Shown: positions 15,916 to 22,202 of the stretch, one piece after another
How the letters are laid out: each line of letters starts with the position of its first letter
Numbering within the stretch: the first letter of the stretch is position 1
Assembly: GCA_017525235.1 (NCBI GenBank)
Contig: JAFXTC010000002.1
Location: 1-64,000 of the forward strand
DNA from: Bacteroidaceae bacterium
GTDB lineage: Bacteria > Bacteroidota > Bacteroidia > Bacteroidales > Bacteroidaceae
DNA length: 64,000 nt
Direction of reading: 5' to 3'
Program-made: the position numbers and the translations under genes
The notes under the pieces: generated by a model
Database searches by the model: none
What the model was told of the DNA's origin: nothing
Seen by the model: the letters and a program-made list of their open reading frames with translations, nothing else

Positions 15916-16422
15916 ATGAAAAAGATGCTTGCTTTTGGGCTCATTGCAGCCCTTGTATTGGTTGGTTGTTCAACAAAAAACAACAACACAACGTCAGTTG
16001 AAACAGTTGATACGGGCATGGAAGCTCCCGACTTCACGCTGAACGATATCAATGGTAACCCGCTCTCACTCTCGTCGTTGCGCGGCAAATTTGTGATTCT
16101 CGACTTCTGGGGCTCGTGGTGCATTTGGTGCATCAGGGGAATCCCTGAGATGAAGAAGTATTATGCCAAGTACGAGGGCAAGTTCGAGATTCTGGGCATT
16201 GATTGCAGCGATACAGAGGCTAAGTGGAAGGAAACCGTTAAGGAGCACCAAATGCCTTGGCTGCACGTTTACTGCCCCGAGGATGCAAGCGTTCAGGCAG
16301 ATTACGGCATCGAGGGCTATCCCACAAAGATTATTATCGACCCCGAAGGCAAGATTGTAAAGACCATCGTTGGCGAAGACCCAGAATTCTACACCTTACT
16401 GGATGAAATGTTCGGGAAGTAA
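15916..16422 (+). CDS. TlpA/ResA-like thioredoxin-fold lipoprotein
   Basis: 168 residues from ATG 15916. MKKMLAFGLIAALVLVGC ends in a lipobox, so the protein is probably anchored at the membrane. The thioredoxin domain follows: APDFTLNDINGNPLSLSSL, ILDFWGSWCIWCIRGIPEM with the redox pair C-I-W-C, and the cis-proline loop GIEGYPTKIII. Such proteins reduce disulfides or deliver reductant to haem assembly and other envelope proteins. The CIWC active site differs from the commoner CPPC, so its redox potential may differ. The longer frame beginning at 15829 crosses the tandem repeats and was rejected. Confidence 0.88.
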   Translation: MKKMLAFGLIAALVLVGCSTKNNNTTSVETVDTGMEAPDFTLNDINGNPLSLSSLRGKFVILDFWGSWCIWCIRGIPEMKKYYAKYEGKFEILGIDCSDTEAKWKETVKEHQMPWLHVYCPEDASVQADYGIEGYPTKIIIDPEGKIVKTIVGEDPEFYTLLDEMFGK

Positions 16423-16424
16423 AG

Positions 16425-16451
16425 AACGAAGACGAAAACGAAAACGAAAAC
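16425..16451. repeat. ACGAAR hexamer microsatellite
   Basis: AACGAAGACGAAAACGAAAACGAAAAC-type hexamers directly follow the stop of the lipoprotein gene. The same hexamer is expanded at 18099-18160. Confidence 0.7.
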
Positions 16452-16466
16452 TTTGGCCGTTTGCCT

Positions 16467-16501
16467 CGCTAACCGCTAACCGCTAACCGCTAACCACTAA
16501 C
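16467..16501. repeat. CGCTAAC heptamer tandem repeat, five copies
   Basis: Four exact CGCTAAC units and one CACTAAC stand head to tail, ending ten bases before the terminator hairpin. Together with the hexamer run and the terminator they account for most of the gene-free interval after the lipoprotein gene. Confidence 0.8.
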
Positions 16502-16510
16502 GAAACAAGT

Positions 16511-16539
16511 AGCCCAGGGAGATTTCCTTGGGCTTTTTT
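16511..16539 (+). terminator. Terminator after the lipoprotein gene, copy 1 of a repeated sequence
   Basis: AGCCCAGGGA (16511-16520) pairs with TCCTTGGGCT (one wobble), followed by six T. The same stem-loop sequence recurs at 19453 and 20204. Confidence 0.85.
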
Positions 16540-16602
16540 GTGCCTTTTTCTCGCAAAATGAGAAGAAATTATCGTTTTTCAATAAATTTTTTATGTTTTT
16601 TC

Positions 16603-16633
16603 TTGGTGGTTTCAAAAGAACATCATACTTTTG
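16603..16633 (+). promoter_or_regulatory. Promoter of the DUF2975 operon
   Basis: TTG (16603-16605), 20 bp, then TACTTTTG (16626-16633): an exact TTG-N20-TAnnTTTG match, 46 bp before the first ATG. Confidence 0.75.
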
Positions 16634-16679
16634 CATATCGAAAAACGATAAATTACTAACTAAAAACAATAAAAGCGTT

Positions 16680-17150
16680 ATGAAAAAGAGACTTAATTTT
16701 CTGTGTGTTCTAATGTTGGTTTTATTGATTGCAGAAATTGTATTAGTACCTGTAATTGGATATGTCTGGGGCTTTGGAGACAGTGGAAATAGTGCTTTTG
16801 CCAGAGGCACGTTTCATCCATCGTACGCATTGTTATTGTGTTTTTTTGTTTTTTTTATTTGTATGATATATTGTGGCATCAGCAGTTTGATTGATTTCGT
16901 CAAGTTTATCCTGAATGTGAATCGTGATAAGGTTTTTGTCAGAGAAAATGTAACGTTGCTGCGTAAATGTGCTTGGAAAATTATAGGTTTAATTTTATCT
17001 GCAGTTATTATACTAATAATAATAAAAGATGAGCCTGCTGATATTTTCGAAATTGCAAGTTCTGGTGTTGAATGCATTTTCTATTTCATTGTAGCCGAGG
17101 TCTTCGAAATCGGCATCAAGCTGAGGGAGGAACAGGAGTTGACGATTTAA
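16680..17150 (+). CDS. DUF2975 membrane protein, first paralogue
   Basis: 156 residues with four predicted membrane helices (about 7-30, 45-70, 98-118, 125-148), ending in LREEQELTI. The layout and the small XRE regulator two genes downstream match the DUF2975/YozG-type pairs found in Firmicutes and Bacteroidetes. Their role is unknown; a membrane sensor paired with a regulator is a guess from the pairing. The start at 16680 lies after the promoter, so the longer frame from 16593 was rejected. Confidence 0.7.
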   Translation: MKKRLNFLCVLMLVLLIAEIVLVPVIGYVWGFGDSGNSAFARGTFHPSYALLLCFFVFFICMIYCGISSLIDFVKFILNVNRDKVFVRENVTLLRKCAWKIIGLILSAVIILIIIKDEPADIFEIASSGVECIFYFIVAEVFEIGIKLREEQELTI

Positions 17151-17180
17151 AAATTTGAAATTTGAAATTTTTTAAGCGTT

Positions 17181-17876
17181 ATGAAAAATAAACTGAAATT
17201 ATACAGTATTTTGCTGATTCTTGTCTTACCGGTATATAGAGTTTCGAACATTTTACTGAATCACGACTCTCATCATATAAGTGAAGAGAAAGCATTGACT
17301 ATTGGCCCCTTGCCCAAGGAATGCAGAGGAAGAACCATAAAAGCAGGAGATGGTGAATTTACCTTTATGAAACCATTCTATCCATTTGAAGTTAATGTAA
17401 AATCATACAGTTTGGAACGAGATAAGTATTTGAGTTGTAATGCGGGCAAGAAATCATGCACTATGGTTATTAAAAAGGCACAGATTGATATTCCTGCTGA
17501 ACGAGAAAATGTAAAGACTATTTATTATATTCAAGTAGTTAATATTATAATACAAATGATATTTACTATTTTTATTCTAATCATAGGTTATCGTTTAATT
17601 GTTTCTGTTTACAATGGAGAGGTATTTGTGGGCAAGGTTGCCCGTCTGATGGAGGTTGCTGGCGGATTAATTTGTGGTATGACGTTGGTAAACACTATAT
17701 CTAGCTATATATCATTCAGGATGCTAATGGAACAGATAGATTCGACATACCTTGACATTAGCTGGGATTATGGCAATAATTTTATCTATATTACTCTCGG
17801 CCTTACGCTGATGGTATTCTCTCAGATTATCCTAAGGGGTAAGGAGTTGCAGGAAGAACAGGAATTAACAATCTAA
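17181..17876 (+). CDS. DUF2975 membrane protein, second paralogue
   Basis: 231 residues. One N-terminal helix is followed by an extracytoplasmic domain of about 90 residues holding two cysteines (YLSCNAGKKSCTM), which could form a disulfide, then three helices from about 115. The C-terminus LQEEQELTI is nearly identical to LREEQELTI of the preceding protein, so the pair probably arose by duplication, with the periplasmic insert gained or lost. Thirty bp separate the genes, and the sequence before both ATGs reads AAGCGTT or AGCGTT. Confidence 0.68.
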   Translation: MKNKLKLYSILLILVLPVYRVSNILLNHDSHHISEEKALTIGPLPKECRGRTIKAGDGEFTFMKPFYPFEVNVKSYSLERDKYLSCNAGKKSCTMVIKKAQIDIPAERENVKTIYYIQVVNIIIQMIFTIFILIIGYRLIVSVYNGEVFVGKVARLMEVAGGLICGMTLVNTISSYISFRMLMEQIDSTYLDISWDYGNNFIYITLGLTLMVFSQIILRGKELQEEQELTI

Positions 17877-17889
17877 ACCAAGAAGAACT

Positions 17890-18096
17890 ATGAGTATTGT
17901 TGTAAATGTAGATGTGATGATGGCCAAAAGGAAAATGTCGTCACAGGAACTGGCGGAGAAGATTGGCATTACGGCCGCTAATCTCTCCATACTGAAAACG
18001 GGAAAGGCCAAGGCAATGCGCTTCTCCACCCTCGAAGCAATCTGTCAAGCCTTAGATTGTCAACCCGGTGATATTCTGGAGTACAGGGATGAATGA
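17890..18096 (+). CDS. Small XRE/Cro-type HTH regulator (YozG-like)
   Basis: 68 residues, essentially one helix-turn-helix: KMSSQELAEKIGITAANLSILKTGKAKAMRFSTLEAICQALDCQPGDILEY. This is the YozG/YdaS-like single-domain class that usually accompanies DUF2975 genes and probably autoregulates the operon. It is 13 bp after the second DUF2975 gene. Its stop overlaps an ATG of the next frame (ATGA at 18093-18096). Confidence 0.88.
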   Translation: MSIVVNVDVMMAKRKMSSQELAEKIGITAANLSILKTGKAKAMRFSTLEAICQALDCQPGDILEYRDE

Positions 18097-19433
18097 TAAC
18101 GAAAACGAAAACGAGGACGAAGACGGAAATGAAGACGAAAACGAAGACGAAAATGAAAAGAGTATTTTTCATTGCGCTGCTTGCCTGCTACGCTATAACA
18201 GGAATTGCGCAAGATAACGCATCAAGTAAATTGCTGGGGTCTTGGACAGGAAAACTTCATAGTGATTCTGTACAATTTGATTTGACATTGGTGTTCCATT
18301 TTAAGCAGACTGACAGTATGCTAAGAGTAACAATGGATAGCCCCGACCAGAGCATGAAAGGCTTTCCTTGTGAAGTGGAATTTCTACCTGATGATTCGCT
18401 GGTAATTACACTTAAACGCTGGGGAATAACATACCGCGCACATCTGAATGACGACAAAATAGAGGGTACTTACAATCAGATGGGCTGGACGGCTCCACTT
18501 ATGCTAACAAAAGGCGAAATAGTATTGAAACGCCCACAACATCCAATACCGCCATACCCATATAAGACAGAGGATGTTACGTTCAGAAACGAAGCAGATA
18601 GCGCCACATTGGCAGGAACGATATGTTGGCCTGTGGGCTATAATCCCAAATCTAAACGTAAGCCAACTGTTGTTTTGTTTGTTACGGGTAGCGGACAGGA
18701 AAATCGTGACGAGGAGATATACGACCATAAGTTCTTTCTGGTCATTGCCGATTATCTGGCTCGTCACGGCATTGCCTCCCTACGTTACGATGACCGTGCA
18801 ACAGGAGCCTCAGTTGGGGGTGATGTAATGAATGCTACAAGCGAGGATTTTGCTCACGATGCTGCAGCCGGACTAGAATTCCTTCGCAACATGAATTCAT
18901 TCTCTAAGGTGGGGCTTATTGGTCATAGCGAGGGCGGACTTATCGGCTTCCTGCTTAGTGGTCAAGGGTTGACAGACTTCCTTGTTTCCTTGGCAGGAAC
19001 AGGAGTAAAGGGCGATATATTTGCTGTGTCGCAGCATAACCGTTTAATGGAAATTATGGGCAAACCAGATACCATGACGGTAGAAAAGATACGGCAGCAA
19101 TCTGCATCCCTGAAAGTGCCTTGGTATCAGTGGCTCCTTGATTACGACCCATCAGAAAACATCAGCAAGACCCTTTGCCCTGTGTTTGCATTGAACGGTG
19201 ATCGTGACCAGCAGGTGATTTCCTCGCTGAACCTCACAGCTATTGAGAAGTTACTCCCAAAGTCAAAAAATAATCTTATCAAGGAATATCCCGGGCTGAA
19301 TCATCTCTTTCAGCATTGCACCACAGGTTTAACGAACGAACATCATGGGATAGAGGAAACCATCTCGCCCGAAGTGCTAAAAGACATAGCGGATTGGATA
19401 AATGGCTTAGGGAAAATAAAGAAGAGAAAATGA
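18093..19433 (+). CDS. Secreted alpha/beta hydrolase with Lys-Thr repeat leader
   Basis: 446 residues if it starts at the ATG overlapping the HTH stop, or 426 from the ATG at 18153 (MKRVFFIALLACYAITGIAQ, a normal signal peptide). The first 20 residues (TKTKTRTKTE and so on) come from an expanded hexamer. A beta-rich N-terminal domain to about 150 is followed by the hydrolase fold: VVLFVTGSGQENRDEE, LRYDDRATGAS, the nucleophile in GHSEGG, the acid in NGDRDQQV and the histidine in GLNHLFQH. Members hydrolyse esters or amides; the substrate is unknown. The fixed hexamer unit cannot change the frame, only lengthen the basic leader. Confidence 0.85.
   Translation: MITKTKTRTKTEMKTKTKTKMKRVFFIALLACYAITGIAQDNASSKLLGSWTGKLHSDSVQFDLTLVFHFKQTDSMLRVTMDSPDQSMKGFPCEVEFLPDDSLVITLKRWGITYRAHLNDDKIEGTYNQMGWTAPLMLTKGEIVLKRPQHPIPPYPYKTEDVTFRNEADSATLAGTICWPVGYNPKSKRKPTVVLFVTGSGQENRDEEIYDHKFFLVIADYLARHGIASLRYDDRATGASVGGDVMNATSEDFAHDAAAGLEFLRNMNSFSKVGLIGHSEGGLIGFLLSGQGLTDFLVSLAGTGVKGDIFAVSQHNRLMEIMGKPDTMTVEKIRQQSASLKVPWYQWLLDYDPSENISKTLCPVFALNGDRDQQVISSLNLTAIEKLLPKSKNNLIKEYPGLNHLFQHCTTGLTNEHHGIEETISPEVLKDIADWINGLGKIKKRK
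18099..18160. repeat. ACGAAR hexamer microsatellite in the hydrolase leader
   Basis: About ten imperfect ACGAAA/ACGAAG/ACGAGG hexamers cross both candidate start codons of the hydrolase. In frame they encode Lys-Thr pairs. The same motif occurs at 16425-16451. Confidence 0.75.
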
Positions 19434-19452
19434 GACGACGATAATCATAAAG

Positions 19453-19482
19453 CAGCCCAGGGAGATTTCCTTGGGCTGTTTT
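19453..19482 (+). terminator. Terminator after the hydrolase, copy 2 of the repeated sequence
   Basis: CAGCCCAGGGA pairs with TCCTTGGGCTG, followed by TTTT. The stem-loop is identical to the copies at 16511 and 20204 apart from the closing base pair. Confidence 0.8.
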
Positions 19483-19501
19483 AGATGGGTTAATGCTGAA
19501 A

Positions 19502-19801
19502 TCAGAATAATGCGGCACAGATTTTCCTGATGTCAATTAACCTTTCAAGAAGTGGTTTCTTTTGTCTGGCTACAGACATATTATAGCGTGTCTGCATATT
19601 TATAAGCAGTTCTGGGTTAATACCCAATGCGGCTTCCATCATCAATGCAAAATCCGTTGTAACAGGACGTTTGCCGTTCAATATCTCATTTAGCTGAGTA
19701 TAAGGAAGGGAAAGCGCTTCAGCAAATTTTTTCTGCGAAATGCCCCTTACCTCCAACTCTTCCTTCAGGACATCGCCAGGATGTGTAGTTATTCTATTCA
19801 T
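19502..19801 (-). CDS. higA: HigA-family antitoxin
   Basis: 99 residues. The N-terminal THPGDVLKEELEVRGISQKKFAEALSLPYTQLNEILNGKRPVT is the hallmark HTH of HigA-type addiction-module antitoxins. The C-terminal helix after about residue 75 (QKKPLLERLIDIRK) probably contacts the toxin. The gene lies four bases behind the toxin gene in the toxin-first order typical of higBA. The pair is expected to repress its own promoter. Confidence 0.88.
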   Translation of the reverse strand: MNRITTHPGDVLKEELEVRGISQKKFAEALSLPYTQLNEILNGKRPVTTDFALMMEAALGINPELLINMQTRYNMSVARQKKPLLERLIDIRKICAALF

Positions 19802-19805
19802 AATA

Positions 19806-20114
19806 TTATTGATAATGGTTTGTAATGTCTGTTACGGTGCAGATTGTTATTACGGGTTCTGTTCCTTCTTGTCTAATCTTGAATTCTAAACGATAGTGGT
19901 AATCTATACGGATAGAAAAATAACCATTTTCTAATGCCTCGAAGTTAAGCGAATTAAAGACAAATAAATCTTCAATGCGCGTAGCTGCCATCAGGGTATC
20001 TATTCGTTTTTGGTATTTTGAGATAACAGGCTTCTGAAAACGATATTTCTTATTCGTACATTTTCCGTTATTGTAAAGTTCCTCAAGATAGTCCTTCTCG
20101 TATTCTACAACCAT
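19806..20114 (-). CDS. higB: HigB/RelE-type toxin
   Basis: 102 residues from ATG 20114 (MVVEYEKDYLEELY). A longer frame would start upstream of the promoter and was rejected. The RelE/ParE fold shows in YQKRIDTLMAATRIEDLFVFNSLNFEALENGYFSIRIDYHYRLEF, with the central basic YRLEFKIR strand. Toxins of this class cleave mRNA on the ribosome, and the neighbouring HigA-type antitoxin supports the call. The gene symbol rests on gene order and family, not on a close match. Confidence 0.8.
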   Translation of the reverse strand: MVVEYEKDYLEELYNNGKCTNKKYRFQKPVISKYQKRIDTLMAATRIEDLFVFNSLNFEALENGYFSIRIDYHYRLEFKIRQEGTEPVITICTVTDITNHYQ

Positions 20115-20133
20115 ATAATTCTTTTTTTGATTG

Positions 20134-20164
20134 CAAAGATATAAACAATTCCAAGAATTCACAA
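20134..20164 (-). promoter_or_regulatory. Promoter of the higBA pair
   Basis: On the minus strand TTG (20162-20164), 20 bp, then TATCTTTG (20134-20141), 19 bp before the toxin ATG. Exact consensus spacing. Confidence 0.75.
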
Positions 20165-20203
20165 ATTTAGTGAACATTTTCTGTACGAAGTTGTGAAATA
20201 AAG

Positions 20204-20233
20204 CAGCCCAGGGAGATTTCCTTGGGCTGTTTT
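20204..20233. terminator. Repeated terminator, copy 3, behind the BlaR1-like gene
   Basis: Same stem as at 19453 (CAGCCCAGGGA/TCCTTGGGCTG). It lies 15 bp past the stop of the minus-strand BlaR1-like gene, where a CTTTATTT tract follows on that strand; TTTT follows on the plus strand. It therefore could work in both directions. Confidence 0.7.
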
Positions 20234-20247
20234 CTGTGTTTGGTGGT

Positions 20248-21693
20248 TTATTCCTTGTTTATTACCGAGTAGTTGATTTTCAGCAGGTTGTTTTTTCGAG
20301 CTGCTTCTTTGACCATGTTTTCCATCTGCTCCATCTTTTTATCCGAGGTTATGCTTATAATTGTGGGTGCATCTTTATGCTGGCTGATAAGTTGCATTAA
20401 CTCCACGGGAGCCATAGGCTTCAGCTCTGCATCATCTAAACTACTGAACAGATTGCCCTCGCTGTCGATGTGAATACGAATGTTGCTTGCTTTGCTGGAT
20501 GCATTGTCTTTGGGAACAACCTTATAGTTGATTTTAATGTTAGATCTGTGAGGACTCTTAAACTCACGCTCAACTTTAGGTAGTGCAACCTCGGAAGTTA
20601 TATTAAGGATGTAGTGTTTACCTGCATCATATTTTCCTTCCATTATTTTCTTGCCTTCTTCTGGGTCTACTATTTTACCATCAATAGAACACCAGGTAAT
20701 TTCCGATTTGCTGTTGATATACAGCTCAATGACGGTTTCTTTGTTTTGTTGCACTACGTCTTCGATGACAGAACTTGCTTTACTGAACTCTGAGGTGGCA
20801 AAGGCGCTGAGGGCCAGTGCAATCATGGGCAGAAGGTATAGCACCCGGCTGCGTCTGCTCCGATTTGGATTTGTCTTAAGCATCATACTGATTCTTTTTT
20901 TGGTTAGACTGTGATTGAAATTGTTCGCAAAAGTATAGGTGCTGGCGCCAACAGCCTTCTTTATTATCAATTCGGAATAGGAATGAGCGGAAATGCCCTC
21001 GCGCAGGACATAGTCGTCGGCCTCGTACTCGTGAACATCGCGCAGATAGATGCCCAGTAGGTAGGCGAAGGGATTCCACCATTGAATGGTCTCTACGAGG
21101 GTCAGCAGGATAATATCTGACGAGTGACGGTAGAGGATGTGAGCCTTCTCGTGCAGGATAATCTCTCGCCCACTCTCTGTAAAATCTTTTTCGCTGATAA
21201 CTATACTACGTAGCCAACTGAACGGAGCCACATTCTCGGCGTGACAGTAGATGCGTATGCCGTCGGAATCGTCCTTCGTCCAGATGCTTCCCCTGCGGAT
21301 GATACGTCTCATAGAGAGTACCTCGCGCAAGCGAATGCCCAGAACGGCCAATGCCCCAATAGCATAGAAAATACTCACAATGTAGAACCAAGGGAAGGGT
21401 TTCTTTAAGTTCCCCTCGCCCACAGGAGAGGGGTTAGGGGTGAGGCTGCTTCCCTCGACAGGAACACCCAGTTCCAAGAGCCCTTTCTCTAAGGTCTGTA
21501 CGGCAGGCACATTATCCATAGAGATGTAAGAGAAGTTGCACAGCGGCAACACAAGGCTCAGCACAAGGATTGCCAACAAGGTGAATCTATTGAAACGGAA
21601 CATCTTTTCCCTGAAAATCAGGAATATACCAGGCACAAACAGCAATGTTAGCAGTATGGCCGACTTGATAGCGTAGATTAGCAGTTGTGACAT
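20248..21693 (-). CDS. BlaR1-like M56 membrane metallopeptidase
   Basis: 481 residues. There are three to four N-terminal membrane helices, the zinc protease motif in ILHEKAHILYRH (HExxH) with the further acidic ligand in HEYEADDYV, a fourth helix near YLLPMIALALSAFA, and a periplasmic C-terminus without the penicillin-binding sensor domain of true BlaR1. It probably senses an envelope signal and cleaves the BlaI-like repressor encoded just upstream; their ends overlap by 16 bp. About residue 83 a dispersed palindromic repeat is read through in frame as SSLTPNPSPVGEGN. Confidence 0.88.
   Translation of the reverse strand: MSQLLIYAIKSAILLTLLFVPGIFLIFREKMFRFNRFTLLAILVLSLVLPLCNFSYISMDNVPAVQTLEKGLLELGVPVEGSSLTPNPSPVGEGNLKKPFPWFYIVSIFYAIGALAVLGIRLREVLSMRRIIRRGSIWTKDDSDGIRIYCHAENVAPFSWLRSIVISEKDFTESGREIILHEKAHILYRHSSDIILLTLVETIQWWNPFAYLLGIYLRDVHEYEADDYVLREGISAHSYSELIIKKAVGASTYTFANNFNHSLTKKRISMMLKTNPNRSRRSRVLYLLPMIALALSAFATSEFSKASSVIEDVVQQNKETVIELYINSKSEITWCSIDGKIVDPEEGKKIMEGKYDAGKHYILNITSEVALPKVEREFKSPHRSNIKINYKVVPKDNASSKASNIRIHIDSEGNLFSSLDDAELKPMAPVELMQLISQHKDAPTIISITSDKKMEQMENMVKEAARKNNLLKINYSVINKE
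21411..21445. repeat. GC-rich palindromic repeat inside the BlaR1-like gene
   Basis: TCCCCTCGCC, a short spacer and GGAGAGGGG form an imperfect inverted repeat, followed by TTAGGGGTGAGG. The encoded TPNPSPVGEG is the translation typical of a REP-like element that is widespread in bacterial genomes. Related copies lie at 25535, 29159, 56181 and 56268. Confidence 0.65.
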
Positions 21694-22079
21694 GGGTCCT
21701 CCATTTCGTGCAAGAATTCGATGAGTTCCTCCTCTGATATTTCCTCTTCGCGAATGAAGTAGCTGAGCATAGAGCGGAGGCTGCCTCCGAAGAAGGTGCG
21801 CTTAACATCGTGCATGGCCTTGCGGACGTATTCGGCTCGCCCTACCCTAGCCATATAATGATGGGTCTTGCCCTCGCCGTCTTTCTTGAAGTGGTCGACA
21901 AAGCCTTTCTCGTAGAGCATGCGCATCTCCGTAGCCAATGTGGTGTAAGCAGGCTTGGGCTCGGGCAGCTGGTCGTAGATCTCGCGTGCTGAGACAGAGT
22001 GGTTAAAGTCCCAGATGATGGACATAATGTCGTATTCCGTCTTACTGAGGATTGACTCTCGTCTGTTCGTTGTTTTCAT
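21678..22079 (-). CDS. BlaI/MecI-family transcriptional repressor
   Basis: 133 residues with a winged helix: LSKTEYDIMSIIWDFNHSVSAREIYDQLPEPKPAYTTLATEMRMLYEKGFVDH. A dimerisation tail ends in a Cys-containing segment (DPCHNC). Repressors of this family are inactivated by proteolysis by a BlaR1-type protease, here the overlapping downstream gene. They usually repress their own operon. Real beta-lactamase genes are absent, so the target is probably an envelope function. Confidence 0.92.
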   Translation of the reverse strand: MKTTNRRESILSKTEYDIMSIIWDFNHSVSAREIYDQLPEPKPAYTTLATEMRMLYEKGFVDHFKKDGEGKTHHYMARVGRAEYVRKAMHDVKRTFFGGSLRSMLSYFIREEEISEEELIEFLHEMEDPCHNC

Positions 22080-22104
22080 ATCGTGTTTGTGTTGTTTTCT
22101 GCTG

Positions 22105-22112
22105 CAAAATTA
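22105..22112 (-). promoter_or_regulatory. -7 box of the blaI/blaR1-like operon
   Basis: TAATTTTG on the minus strand, 26 bp before the repressor ATG. Confidence 0.5.
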
Positions 22113-22202
22113 AGGGGGGAAGCAAAGGCAATGCACAAATAAAGGCTAAAATATGGCAAAACCGCCCATATTTTAACCTTTATTAATAGAAATAGAGGCT
22201 TG

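Noticed and set aside
20248-22079. Beta-lactam resistance locus
   Set aside because: The BlaR1-like protein lacks the penicillin-sensor domain and no beta-lactamase or PBP gene is adjacent.
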